A DNA stretch of 28,524 nucleotides, from positions 1-28,524 of the forward strand of contig JAHCKF010000007.1 of assembly GCA_026125925.1 (NCBI GenBank), written 5' to 3'. Position 1 is the stretch's first letter. Each line of letters begins with the position of its first letter. Below are positions 1-7,860 of the stretch, piece after piece. The DNA comes from Pseudolabrys sp. GTDB lineage: Bacteria > Pseudomonadota > Alphaproteobacteria > Rhizobiales > Xanthobacteraceae. The translations under genes and the position numbers were made by a program. The notes beneath the pieces are model-generated. The model saw only the letters and a program-made list of their open reading frames with translations, ran no database searches and was not told the origin of the DNA.

Positions 1-16
1 TTTCAAACTGGCGCGC

Positions 17-46
17 CCCCGGATCGCGGCTGCGCCGCGTCCGGGG
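17..46 (-). terminator. Strong GC hairpin downstream of oxc
   Basis: Two 13-base arms (CCCCGGA then CGCGGC, against GCCGCG then TCCGGGG) pair around a 3-base loop, with one bulged T. The hairpin starts 13 bases past the oxc stop. A second small inverted repeat (GACGC TTC GCGTC, 48-60) overlaps the stop codon. There is no U-tract on the minus strand, so this may be a stabilising 3' hairpin or a non-canonical terminator. Confidence 0.4.
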
Positions 47-58
47 TGACGCTTCGCG

Positions 59-1786
59 TCATTTCTTCTTCAACTGGCTCTGCGGGTTGAGATTGCCGAT
101 GCGGCCGGACTCGCTGCCGGCGCCCGGATCGAGCACGGCGTTGATGAGGGTCGGCTTGCCGGAATCCATGGCGGCGTTGACGGCGCGCTTGAGTTCGTCG
201 GGCGACGTGGCGTTGACGCCGACGCCGCCGAAGGCCTCGATCATCTTGTCGTAGCGCGCGCCCTTGACGAACACGGTGGTCGCCGGATCGTCGCTCGCCT
301 TGTTGACGTCGGTGCCGCGATAGATGCCGTCATTGTTGAAGATGACGATGCAGACCGGGAGGTTGTAACGGCAGATCGTCTCGATCTCCATGCCGCTGAA
401 ACCGAAGGCCGAGTCGCCCTCGACGCACAGCACCGGCTTGCCGGTCTCGACCGCCGCGGCGATGGCATAGCCCATGCCGATGCCCATGATGCCCCAGGTG
501 CCGACGTCGATGCGCTTGCGCGGCTTGTAGACATCGATGATGCCGCGCGCGAGGTCGAGCGTGTTGGCGCCTTCGTTGACCAGCATGGCGTCCGGCCGCT
601 CCTTGACGATGGTGCGCAGCACGCCGAGCGCGCCGTGATAGTCCATCGGCACGTTGTTGTTCATCAGGCGCGGCGCCATCTTGGCGACGTTGTCCTCGCG
701 CTTCTTGGTCACCGCCGAAATCCAGTCGGACGGCGGCGCCGGGAACTTTTCGCCCATGCCCTTGAGCAGGGCCTCGACGCAGGAACCGATGTCGCCGACG
801 ACGGGAGCAACGATCTCGACGTTGGAGTCCATCTCCTTCGGCTCGATGTCGACCTGGATGAACTTCTTCGGCGCTTCGCCCCAGGTCTTGCCCTTGCCGT
901 GCGACAAGAGCCAGTTGAGGCGCGCGCCGATCAGCATGACGACGTCGGAGTCCTTCAGCACCGTCGAGCGCGCCGCGCCCGCGCACTGCGGATGCGTGTC
1001 CGGCAAGAGGCCCTTGGCCATGCTCATAGGCAGGAACGGGATGCCGCTCTTTTCCACCAGCGCCTTCACGGCATCGTCGGCCTGCGCATAGGCCGCGCCC
1101 TTGCCGAGGATGATGAGCGGCTTCTTCGCGCCCTTGAGCACGTCGAGCGCGCGCTTGACCGCATCCGGTGCCGGAAGCTGCGCCGGGGCCGGGTCGATCA
1201 CCTTGACCAGCGACTTGCGGCCCTTTTCCGCGTCGATGACCTGGCCGAATAGCTTGGCCGGCAGGTCGAGATAGACGCCGCCGGGACGACCGGAAACCGC
1301 GGCACGAATGGCACGGGCGATACCAATTCCAATGTCCTCGGCATGCAGCACGCGGTAGGCGGCCTTGCAGAGCGGCTTGGCGATGGCGAGTTGGTCCATC
1401 TCCTCATAATCGCCCTGCTGGAGGTCGACGATCTCGCGCTCGGACGAGCCGGAAATCAGGATCATCGGAAAGCAGTTGGTGGTGGCGTGCGCCAGCGCGG
1501 TGAGGCCGTTGAGGAAGCCCGGCGCCGAGACGGTGACGCAGACGCCCGGCTGCTTGGTCAGGAAGCCGGCGATCGAGGCCGCATAGCCGGCATTCTGCTC
1601 GTGGCGAAACGACAGGACGCGGAGACCTTCGGCCTGCGACATGCGCAGGAAGTCGGTGATCGGGATGCCCGGCACGGCATAGAGCGTCTTGATGCCGTTG
1701 AGCTTGAGCCCGTCAATGATCAGGTTGAAGCCGTCGGTCAGCTCCTGCTCGGTCTCGGCCGCGTTTTTCACCGCTGCTTCAGCCAT
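59..1786 (-). CDS. oxc: Oxalyl-CoA decarboxylase
   Basis: This is a 575-residue thiamine-diphosphate enzyme that converts oxalyl-CoA to formyl-CoA and CO2 in the cytoplasm, the second step of oxalate breakdown. The N-terminal pyrimidine-binding domain carries the activating glutamate in [10 protein letters not shown] (E63). Y127-E128 and the C-terminal SGRIG (S560, R562) match, with a constant +7 offset, the active-site residues I recall for the Oxalobacter enzyme (Y120, E121, S553, R555). The C-terminal PP domain has the diphosphate/Mg motif EGDSAFGF followed by FNNDGIY. Length fits the family (about 568). The ATG is preceded by AAAGGGAG. It lies 73 bp downstream of the gntR gene in the same orientation, so co-transcription is plausible. 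The usual partner, formyl-CoA transferase, is not in the window. Confidence 0.95.
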   Translation of the reverse strand: MAEAAVKNAAETEQELTDGFNLIIDGLKLNGIKTLYAVPGIPITDFLRMSQAEGLRVLSFRHEQNAGYAASIAGFLTKQPGVCVTVSAPGFLNGLTALAHATTNCFPMILISGSSEREIVDLQQGDYEEMDQLAIAKPLCKAAYRVLHAEDIGIGIARAIRAAVSGRPGGVYLDLPAKLFGQVIDAEKGRKSLVKVIDPAPAQLPAPDAVKRALDVLKGAKKPLIILGKGAAYAQADDAVKALVEKSGIPFLPMSMAKGLLPDTHPQCAGAARSTVLKDSDVVMLIGARLNWLLSHGKGKTWGEAPKKFIQVDIEPKEMDSNVEIVAPVVGDIGSCVEALLKGMGEKFPAPPSDWISAVTKKREDNVAKMAPRLMNNNVPMDYHGALGVLRTIVKERPDAMLVNEGANTLDLARGIIDVYKPRKRIDVGTWGIMGIGMGYAIAAAVETGKPVLCVEGDSAFGFSGMEIETICRYNLPVCIVIFNNDGIYRGTDVNKASDDPATTVFVKGARYDKMIEAFGGVGVNATSPDELKRAVNAAMDSGKPTLINAVLDPGAGSESGRIGNLNPQSQLKKK

Positions 1787-1859
1787 CGTCTACTCCCTTT
1801 CCTTTGCTCGCCAGCCGCCGCTCACCCTGGGCGCGACGCGGGCATGTCCGTTTTTTGGT

Positions 1860-2615
1860 TCAGTCGAGATAATCGGCAAACTTGGCGACGTGATCGGCAA
1901 GGCCCAGTGCGTGATCGCGCACGAGCTGCTCGGCGCGCTTGGTGTCGCGCGCTTCCAGCGCCTCGATGATCGCCATGTGATCCTTGATCGAGCGGTCGGC
2001 ACGATCCTTTTCGCCGATGGTGGTGCGGCGGATCATGCGCATATGCGTGAACAGGTTCGCCGCCAGATCGATCAGCACCTGGTTCTTGCTGAGCCTGATG
2101 ATGGTCTGGTGGAATTCGATGTTGGCGTCGGAATATTCGTCGAGATGCGCGCGCAGTTCGCCGTCGATGAAGGCCGCGAACATCTCGCGCAGGCCTTCGA
2201 TCTCGTCGTCGGTGGCCGCGATGGTGATGAGACGGGCCGCCATGCTTTCCAGGGCCGCCCAGGCGGTGATCATCTCGATCACTTCCTGCTTGGTCTTGCG
2301 CACCACGTAGATGCCGCGGCGCGGCACCGAGCGGACGAAACCCTCGCTCTCGAGCTGGGCCATGGCTTCGCGCACCGGCGTGCGGCTGATGCCGAAGTCC
2401 TGCGCCAGCTTGCGCTCGTCGAGGCGGATCTCATCGCGGCTGTGATAGACGTCCATCGCCACGATGGCGTTTTTGAGCGCCGCGTACGCCTTGTGCTTGA
2501 AGCTCGGCGACTCCGCGATCGGCGGCAAGGTCGGGCGCTGCGCCATTGCTGGTGTGCGCGCCGCACTACGGCTGCGGGAAGAAACGTTGCGGGTACTGAC
2601 GCCTTTGGTGCTCAT
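1860..2615 (-). CDS. GntR/FadR-type (FCD) transcriptional regulator
   Basis: This 251-residue one-component regulator has an N-terminal winged helix-turn-helix (about 38-105, with LAQDFGISRTPVREAMAQLE followed by the wing SVPRRGIYVV) and an all-helical FCD ligand domain (about 112-240). N165/H169, H213 and H235 fit the metal-binding D/N-H-H-H set of FCD proteins, so a carboxylate bound through a metal is the expected effector (family knowledge). It lies between oxc and the tctCBA transporter on the same strand. An inverted repeat 20-36 bp upstream of its start recurs upstream of tctC, suggesting autoregulation and control of the transporter. The first 35 residues are basic and low-complexity, and no clear ribosome-binding site supports this ATG. 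The inner Met at residue 24 is an alternative start. Confidence 0.88.
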   Translation of the reverse strand: MSTKGVSTRNVSSRSRSAARTPAMAQRPTLPPIAESPSFKHKAYAALKNAIVAMDVYHSRDEIRLDERKLAQDFGISRTPVREAMAQLESEGFVRSVPRRGIYVVRKTKQEVIEMITAWAALESMAARLITIAATDDEIEGLREMFAAFIDGELRAHLDEYSDANIEFHQTIIRLSKNQVLIDLAANLFTHMRMIRRTTIGEKDRADRSIKDHMAIIEALEARDTKRAEQLVRDHALGLADHVAKFADYLD

Positions 2616-2634
2616 GAGCGACTGCTTACCGTGC

Positions 2635-2651
2635 TGGTATACATAATGCCA
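2635..2651. promoter_or_regulatory. Candidate GntR operator, copy 1
   Basis: TGGTAT-ACATA-ATGCCA is a 6-5-6 imperfect inverted repeat (TGGYAT half-sites) ending 20 bp before the gntR start codon. A related sequence, 13 of 17 bases identical, sits at 6179-6195 in front of tctC. Size and spacing fit operators of FCD-type GntR regulators. That this GntR protein binds here is inference. Confidence 0.5.
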
Positions 2652-2855
2652 GAGGGTTCATCGGGCCGCAACCGGCAAACGGGCGTGACGGAGGCGCCCT
2701 CCCGGTGATTTCGCCGAGCGTCCGGCCGGCCCGGCGCCTGTCTGAGCTCGGACGCCCCCCTGGAGCGGCCCGAAACTCGGCATCGTTGCCGCGGCACAAC
2801 GGGGATCGGGCGCGTCATGTCTCCTCCGCCGGCCCAGGCCGGCACCTGCTCCGGG
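2652..2855. other. GC-rich spacer between tctA and gntR
   Basis: No gene is supported here. It must hold the gntR promoter if gntR is not read through from tctA. A GCCGGC-CCAG-GCCGGC hairpin at 2828-2843, 12 bases past the tctA stop, is a weak terminator candidate because no U-tract follows. Confidence 0.35.
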
Positions 2856-4376
2856 CTACTCCGCCGGGCGCGGCTCGCCAGCGGAACCGCGCAACCTGGT
2901 CCAGGTGTTTTGAATGATCGGCCAGAACAGGGCGATCAAGCCGAGCAGCATGATCGCGGAGACCAGCGGCGTCGACCAGAAGATGTTGAACGAACCCTGC
3001 GAGCCGAGCAGCGACTGGCGGAAGGATTCCTCCGCCTTGTCGCCGAGCACGATGGCAAGAACCATCGGCGCCAACGGATAGTTCGTCTTCTTCATCAGGT
3101 AGCCGACGATGCCGAAGACCACCATCATGACGATGTCGAAGGTGTTGTTGTGCACCGTGTAGGCGCCGATCGCGCAGAACACGAGGATGACCGGCGCGAT
3201 GACGCTGAACGGAATGCGCAAAATTGCGGCGAACAAAGGCACACAGGTCAATACGATGATAAGGCCGACAATGTTGCCCATATACATCGAGGCGATGAGG
3301 CCCCAGACGAAGTCCTTCTGCTCGGTAAACAGCAGCGGGCCGGGCTGCAGGCCCCAGATCAGCAGGCCGCCGAGCAGCACCGCCGCGGTCGGCGAGCCCG
3401 GGACGCCGAGCGAGATCATCGGCAGCAGCGCCGAGGTGCCGGCGGCATGCGCCGCGGTTTCCGGCGCTACGACGCCTTCGATCTCGCCCGTGCCGAAGAA
3501 ACGGCCGCGCTTGGAGATGCGCTTGGCGATGCCGTAGCTCATGAACGAGGCGGGCGTCGCGCCTGCCGGGCTGATGCCCATCCAGCAACCGATCAGGCAG
3601 GAGCGCAGCGACAGCATCCAGTAACGCGGCAACTCGGCCCAGGTCTGCAGCACCACCTTCATGTTGAGCTTGGCGGACTTGCCCCGGAATGACAGGCCCT
3701 CCTCCATGGTGAGGAGGATTTCACCGATACCGAACAGGCCGATGACGGCGATAAGGAAGTCGAAGCCGCTCAACAGGGATTCCGCGCCGAAGGTCAGGCG
3801 CAGCTGTCCGGTCATCTGATCGAGGCCGACGGCGCCAAGGCCGAAGCCGAGCATCATCGAGGCGATGGTCTTGAACGGCGGTTCCTTCGACAAACCGACG
3901 AAACTGCAGAAGGCCAGGAAGTAGACCGAGAAGATTTCCGGCGGCCCGAACTCGAGCGCGAAGCTGGCGACCAGCGGCGCCACCAGCGTGATGACAATGA
4001 CGGCAAACAGCGCGCCGACGAAGGACGATGTGAAGGCGGCGGTGAGCGCTTCGCCGGCCTTGCCCTTCTGCGCCATGGGGTAACCGTCGAATGTCGTGGC
4101 CACGGACCATGGTTCGCCTGGTATGTTGAACAGGATCGACGTGATGGCGCCGCCGAACAGCGCGCCCCAATAGATACATGACAGCATGATGATCGCCGAC
4201 GTCGGCGACATCGAGAAAGTCAGCGGCAGCAGGATGGCGATGCCGTTGGCGCCGCCGAGGCCGGGCAGCACACCGACGATGACGCCGAGCACGATGCCGA
4301 CGACCATCAGCACCAGGTTGTACGGCTGGAGCACCACCGCAAAGCCGTGAAACAGATTGCCGATGTCTTCAAACAT
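2856..4376 (-). CDS. tctA: TTT transporter large membrane subunit, TctA family
   Basis: This 506-residue polytopic inner-membrane protein forms the main permease of a tripartite tricarboxylate transporter with TctB and the periplasmic TctC. Its near-identical TctA signatures are visible: GVLPGLGGANGIAILLPLTF near the N-terminus, then GGAITSILFNIPGEP with the following DGYPMAQKGKAGEAL, and in the second half PAGATPASFMSYG with GVPGSPTAAVLLGGL. These correspond to the two repeat halves of the family. About a dozen hydrophobic segments are visible and length is typical. It is last in the tctC-tctB-tctA order, 65 bp after tctB. The Shine-Dalgarno is weak, so translation may depend on the upstream genes. 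The substrate cannot be read from sequence. The neighbouring oxc suggests oxalate or a related carboxylate, which is inference. Confidence 0.93.
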   Translation of the reverse strand: MFEDIGNLFHGFAVVLQPYNLVLMVVGIVLGVIVGVLPGLGGANGIAILLPLTFSMSPTSAIIMLSCIYWGALFGGAITSILFNIPGEPWSVATTFDGYPMAQKGKAGEALTAAFTSSFVGALFAVIVITLVAPLVASFALEFGPPEIFSVYFLAFCSFVGLSKEPPFKTIASMMLGFGLGAVGLDQMTGQLRLTFGAESLLSGFDFLIAVIGLFGIGEILLTMEEGLSFRGKSAKLNMKVVLQTWAELPRYWMLSLRSCLIGCWMGISPAGATPASFMSYGIAKRISKRGRFFGTGEIEGVVAPETAAHAAGTSALLPMISLGVPGSPTAAVLLGGLLIWGLQPGPLLFTEQKDFVWGLIASMYMGNIVGLIIVLTCVPLFAAILRIPFSVIAPVILVFCAIGAYTVHNNTFDIVMMVVFGIVGYLMKKTNYPLAPMVLAIVLGDKAEESFRQSLLGSQGSFNIFWSTPLVSAIMLLGLIALFWPIIQNTWTRLRGSAGEPRPAE

Positions 4377-4441
4377 GAGTGCTGTCTTTCGCCTTCACAG
4401 GTGAGTCTTGTTGTCGTGGTGACTTTCGGGGCGGCGCGTCG

Positions 4442-4948
4442 TTAGAATCCGAGCGCGGCTTCCAGCGGCCCCTTCGGCAGCGGCACCAGGAACCAGATTT
4501 CGAAGGTCATAAATACGGCAACCGGCAAGCCGAGCGCCACGGCGGCGACGATCGCCCAGTTGTAACGACCGAACCATCGCATGAAGAGGGCGATCAGCAC
4601 CGCCGATGCGACATAGATTCCGATATACGGGACCGCCAGCGCATAGATCGCGGTCGGCACCAGAACCTGCATCACCTTGCCGAGTTGGCTCCAGGTCGCG
4701 AAGGTCGAGCCGTCGTCGGCATGGCGCAGGACGCTTGCGATGTTGACGGCGCAGGAGATCAAAACGATCACGCTGATATAGAAGGGAAAGAACCCGGCGC
4801 GCGGACCGTCGGCAGCCCAGCCGATGCCTACTTTGAGACTGCCGATGACGCCGATGATCGCGACGATCGCCATCAATACGGCCACGCCCAGTTCCGCGCT
4901 TCGATGCGACGGTCCGGCGCCGGCGGCTTCTTCTGCGTTGTGAGTCAT
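4442..4948 (-). CDS. tctB: TTT transporter small membrane subunit, TctB family
   Basis: This 168-residue protein has four hydrophobic segments: about 21-41 (LGVAVLMAIVAIIGVIG), about 53-77 (GFFPFYISVIVLISCAVNI), and two in the second half (LVPTAIYALAVPYIGIYVASAVLIALF as a longer pair region, then WAIVAAVALGLPVAVFMTF). The GPRAGFFPF motif at the start of the second helix is typical of TctB. It is the small membrane partner of TctA in secondary, binding-protein-dependent uptake. The start ATG is preceded by GAGGGTGGA. It lies between tctC and tctA on the same strand. A strong hairpin precedes it in the tctC-tctB gap. Confidence 0.9.
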   Translation of the reverse strand: MTHNAEEAAGAGPSHRSAELGVAVLMAIVAIIGVIGSLKVGIGWAADGPRAGFFPFYISVIVLISCAVNIASVLRHADDGSTFATWSQLGKVMQVLVPTAIYALAVPYIGIYVASAVLIALFMRWFGRYNWAIVAAVALGLPVAVFMTFEIWFLVPLPKGPLEAALGF

Positions 4949-4974
4949 TCCACCCTCATGTCACTGGAGCAGCA

Positions 4975-5004
4975 ACCAACGCCGCGCGGGCGGCGCCGGT
5001 TGGT
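4975..5004 (-). promoter_or_regulatory. Intercistronic hairpin between tctC and tctB
   Basis: CGCCGC-gcgg-GCGGCG forms a perfect 6-bp stem, extended outward by ACCAA/TTGGT across a 4-base bulge. It lies between the tctC stop and the tctB start. Such hairpins commonly protect upstream binding-protein mRNA so that it outnumbers the permease message. That role here is inference. Confidence 0.45.
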
Positions 5005-5062
5005 CTCGTTCATCGCCGACATCGAATGCCGACGTCAGCAGGCCGATATCAGCTGGTCTTGA

Positions 5063-6079
5063 TCAGTTCGTTTTGGCCATGAAGCCGGCCTCTTTCATCA
5101 GGCCTTCATGAAGCTTCTCGGCATCGGCGACCCACTTCTTGTACTCGTCGCCGGTCATGAACGACTGATTGAAAGCGCCGTCGCTCATCAGCTTCTTCCA
5201 CTCCGGCGTCTCGCGCACCTTCTTGAACAGGTCGATGTAATAGGCGACCGCGTCCGCGCTGACACCCGGCGGCATGAAGTAGCCACGCAGCATCACGTAT
5301 TCGACGTCGAGACCGGCCGACTTGCAGGTCGGGATCGAATCCCAGGCCAAATCGCCGGCGATCTTTTCGTGGTAGTCGAGCTTCTTGGCGTCGAAGACGC
5401 AGAGCGGCTTGACCTTGCCGGCGCGCCAGTGCGCCACTGCTTCGATCGGGTTGTTGACCGACGAGTCGATGTGGTTGCCGACGAGCTGCACGGCCACCGC
5501 ACCGCCGCCTTTGTACGGGATATAGGTCAGCTTCTTGCCGACGGCCTTCTCCAGCGCGACGGTGATGATCTGGTCTTCCTGCTTCGAGCCGGTACCGCCC
5601 ATCTTGAAGCTGTTGTCGGGCTTGGACTTGATGTCGTCGATATAGTCCTTGACGGTCTTGTAGGGCTTGTCGGCGTTGACCCAGAGAATGAATTCGTCGA
5701 GCGCCATCATGGCGACCGGCGTCATGTCCTTCCAGTTAAACGGAATGCCCGTGGCCATCGGTGTGGTGAAGAGATTCGACAGCGTGATGATCAGCTTGTG
5801 ATCATTGCCTTTCGAATTCTTCACATCGAGGAAGCCTTCACCGCCGGCGCCACCGGATTTGTTGATAACCACCACCGATTGCTTCGAAAGATTGTGCTTG
5901 GTGATGATGCCCTGCATGGCGCGCGCCATCTGATCCGCGCCACCGCCCGTACCTGCCGGCACGATGATTTCAATGGGATGGCTCGGCTCCCAGGCCTTGG
6001 CCGGAACGGCGGAGAGTGCGATTGCGCCGCTGGCGACAGCGGCGGTACCGAGCGTGAGTACTTTTTTGGCAACAGACAT
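5063..6079 (-). CDS. tctC: TTT transporter periplasmic substrate-binding protein (Bug/TctC family)
   Basis: The protein is 338 residues from the chosen ATG. The start was picked because GGGAGG lies 5 bases upstream and a clean signal peptide follows (MSVAKKVLTLG, hydrophobic core, SAVPAKA-W cleavage). A longer in-frame ATG 28 codons upstream would bury the signal peptide. The mature protein starts WEPSHPIEIIVPAGTGGGADQMARAM, the standard Bug strand-turn-helix that binds a carboxylate, and later has YIPYKGGGAVAVQLVG, the second conserved Bug loop. It is exported and delivers substrate to TctAB. It is the first gene of the tctCBA unit, with a candidate GntR operator about 100 bp upstream. The ligand is not determined by the sequence. 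Confidence 0.92.
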   Translation of the reverse strand: MSVAKKVLTLGTAAVASGAIALSAVPAKAWEPSHPIEIIVPAGTGGGADQMARAMQGIITKHNLSKQSVVVINKSGGAGGEGFLDVKNSKGNDHKLIITLSNLFTTPMATGIPFNWKDMTPVAMMALDEFILWVNADKPYKTVKDYIDDIKSKPDNSFKMGGTGSKQEDQIITVALEKAVGKKLTYIPYKGGGAVAVQLVGNHIDSSVNNPIEAVAHWRAGKVKPLCVFDAKKLDYHEKIAGDLAWDSIPTCKSAGLDVEYVMLRGYFMPPGVSADAVAYYIDLFKKVRETPEWKKLMSDGAFNQSFMTGDEYKKWVADAEKLHEGLMKEAGFMAKTN

Positions 6080-6178
6080 CAAAGCCTCCCTGTTCGTATT
6101 GTGCGCGGCCGATCTTGTCGTCGGCTCTGTTGTTTCTGCAAGCTTGCTTGCTGCAGCCGCCACTTTCCGCTTGGCGTA

Positions 6179-6195
6179 TATTATACATTATACCA
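6179..6195. promoter_or_regulatory. Candidate GntR operator, copy 2, upstream of tctC
   Basis: TATTAT-ACATT-ATACCA keeps the right half and core of the 2635-2651 site (TAT-ACAT-AT-CCA in common). It overlaps the palindrome GTATATTATAC (6176-6186) in an unusually AT-rich stretch that probably holds the tctC promoter. The assignment to the nearby GntR gene is inference. Confidence 0.45.
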
Positions 6196-6355
6196 ATACA
6201 AATTCGGAGCCGCTGCAAGCGGAATCGGCCCGGCAGCGCCGGTGCAGGCGCAGCAAAAAGCGCTGCAATGCAAAAAAGTCAGACTATCAATGTGAGAAGA
6301 CGGAACATGCGCGTAGCGTTGCGCTGCTCAGAGAAATCGTTGGCGCGGAACAGAA

Positions 6356-6384
6356 AACCCGACAGACAATGAAGCTGTCGGGTT
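6356..6384 (-). terminator. Rho-independent terminator of the FNR/Crp-family gene
   Basis: AACCCGACAG (6356-6365) and CTGTCGGGTT (6375-6384) form a perfect 10-bp stem with a 9-base loop. On the minus strand the stem ends in GGGTTTT, a short U-run. It lies 72 bp past the stop of the regulator gene at 6457, between that gene and the tctC promoter, and would insulate the two units. Confidence 0.7.
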
Positions 6385-6456
6385 ATCGAACGACATCAAT
6401 GCGTGGCGAATGATACTTGCCGACCCGCACTGACGGTGCAGGTTACGCGCGGCAGG

Positions 6457-7326
6457 TCATCGCCAATCGGCAACGCGGTGCAATTCGCTCGCGTTCAGGA
6501 TCGTCAGTGAGCGGCCGCTGATTTCGATCATGCCCGCACGCTGCAATTCGCCGAGAATCTTGCTCACATGCACCGGCGTCAGGCCAGTCGCATCGGCGAT
6601 GTGCCGCTGGCGCAGCGGAAAATCGAAAGTCTGGGTCCGCACCAGCGAGCGCTTTGCGACCTTCTCCGACAACCGGAGGATCAGTCGGGCAATACGCTCA
6701 TCGGCGCGCCGGCGGCCGAGATCAAGCGCGAGCTGATCGGCGCGGGCCTTGGCTTCGTTCCACAGCGTGAACAGCCGCTCCAGCAGATCGGCGCGACTGA
6801 AGAGCAGTTCCTTGATCTCCTGGCGCTTGAACTTGCGGTACGTCACTTCGGTGATCGCCTCGACCGTGTGGCCGGACAACGGCGCCAGCAGGCTGCCGAC
6901 CGAGACGATATCGCCAGGCAAAAGGAAGGAGATAACCTGCCGCCGGCCGTCGGGCAGCGCGATCGATGACATCGCCCAGCCGCTGCAGACGATCGGGACG
7001 AATTCCGACCATTCCTTGGGATGCAGGATGAGCCGGCGGGCGGGAATGGTGTGCAACGTCCCGGAGATCGGCAAGGGCGAGAGACCGCCGTCTGCCTCCT
7101 TGGACATGCCGCCACACAGCAGATTGTAGGCGGGGCAGAGGCTGCAAGCGGTGTCACATGACACCGCGCACATCGCGGTGGACGTGGTCGCTTCCGCAAC
7201 GCCGAATGCCGTCATGGACCCCGCCATGACCTCGGCGGCAACCTGCCCGGCGAGGTAGCTCGGCGTATCCTGCTTTTCGGCTTCGTGGATCGGATTCATA
7301 GCGTTCTTTGTTGCGAGGCTGGTCAC
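6457..7326 (-). CDS. Crp/FNR-family regulator with N-terminal cysteine cluster
   Basis: This 289-residue protein has a cyclic-nucleotide-binding-like beta-roll (about 90-190, including LPDGRRQVISFLLPGDIVSVGSL), a dimer helix, and a C-terminal Crp-type helix-turn-helix (LRQRHIADATGLTPVHVSKILGELQRAGMI). Before the beta-roll lie C53, C57, C61, C64 and C71. The C-x3-C-x2-C-x6-C spacing of C57-C71 resembles the Fe-S ligand cluster of FNR/FnrN proteins. The place of the fourth FNR ligand (ITEVTYRKFKRQEI) has no cysteine, although C113 lies earlier in the beta-roll. It is probably an oxygen- or redox-responsive regulator (inference). The start is a GTG with GGGGAT upstream. An ATG nine codons later has no clear ribosome-binding site. 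A terminator follows the gene. Confidence 0.85.
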   Translation of the reverse strand: MTSLATKNAMNPIHEAEKQDTPSYLAGQVAAEVMAGSMTAFGVAEATTSTAMCAVSCDTACSLCPAYNLLCGGMSKEADGGLSPLPISGTLHTIPARRLILHPKEWSEFVPIVCSGWAMSSIALPDGRRQVISFLLPGDIVSVGSLLAPLSGHTVEAITEVTYRKFKRQEIKELLFSRADLLERLFTLWNEAKARADQLALDLGRRRADERIARLILRLSEKVAKRSLVRTQTFDFPLRQRHIADATGLTPVHVSKILGELQRAGMIEISGRSLTILNASELHRVADWR

Positions 7327-7860
7327 AATTCAGCATCCCCGTGAGCGGTAACGCGAGCATTCACACGCAAGCACTACAACCGCGGATAGCCATTCTCGCA
7401 AACTTAACGCTGACATCCGTAGTATTGCGACGCAACAGGGAAGTCGGGAGCGAATCAGTTCCCTCAACTTCCGAATGAAGCATACGTCTTCTACATGTAG
7501 AGTACAGGGGGAATGCAATAATCCAGATTGCTGATCCCTACCGCTGCACCGCAAATACAGTAGAAGCCACGTACAATTCGGACCGATCCAGTATACCCGC
7601 AGAATCGGAGCCGTAGTCGCAGACTCGGCCGGTGAGGCCACTGAGCATCCCGGCGAGGCATGGCCCCGTTTGTTATTCCAGATTGTCATTCTTATCGACG
7701 AAATGCGTTAACGACCCGTTAGCCTGAATCGGCAAAATTGGATGCGCTCCCAGGATGCCCTAACGCAGGATTAGGCGATGGTTCGGCGCGAGCGGTCTGC
7801 AGGCTCCCAACCGATACGCCGAACGCTGCGGTCGACCAATCGATCGCCCCAAGGCCGGCA
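7327..7860. promoter_or_regulatory. 534-bp divergent intergenic region
   Basis: No convincing gene is present. The open frames here have low-quality, cysteine/serine/arginine-rich translations. The stretch separates the FNR-type gene (minus) from the receiver gene (plus), so it must hold both promoters. TTGCG-A-CGCAA at 7425-7435 is a perfect 11-bp palindrome with a spacing unlike the FNR box (TTGAT-N4-ATCAA). No sigma-70 boxes were assigned with confidence. Confidence 0.35.

Noticed and set aside
5108..6295. 395-codon plus-strand frame opposite tctC
   Set aside because: Low-complexity antisense translation. The minus-strand TctC has signal peptide, ribosome-binding site and family motifs.
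7330..7689. 119-codon minus-strand frame in the intergenic region
   Set aside because: Cys/Ser/Arg-rich translation without domain, weak start, lower GC than real genes here. More likely promoter DNA.
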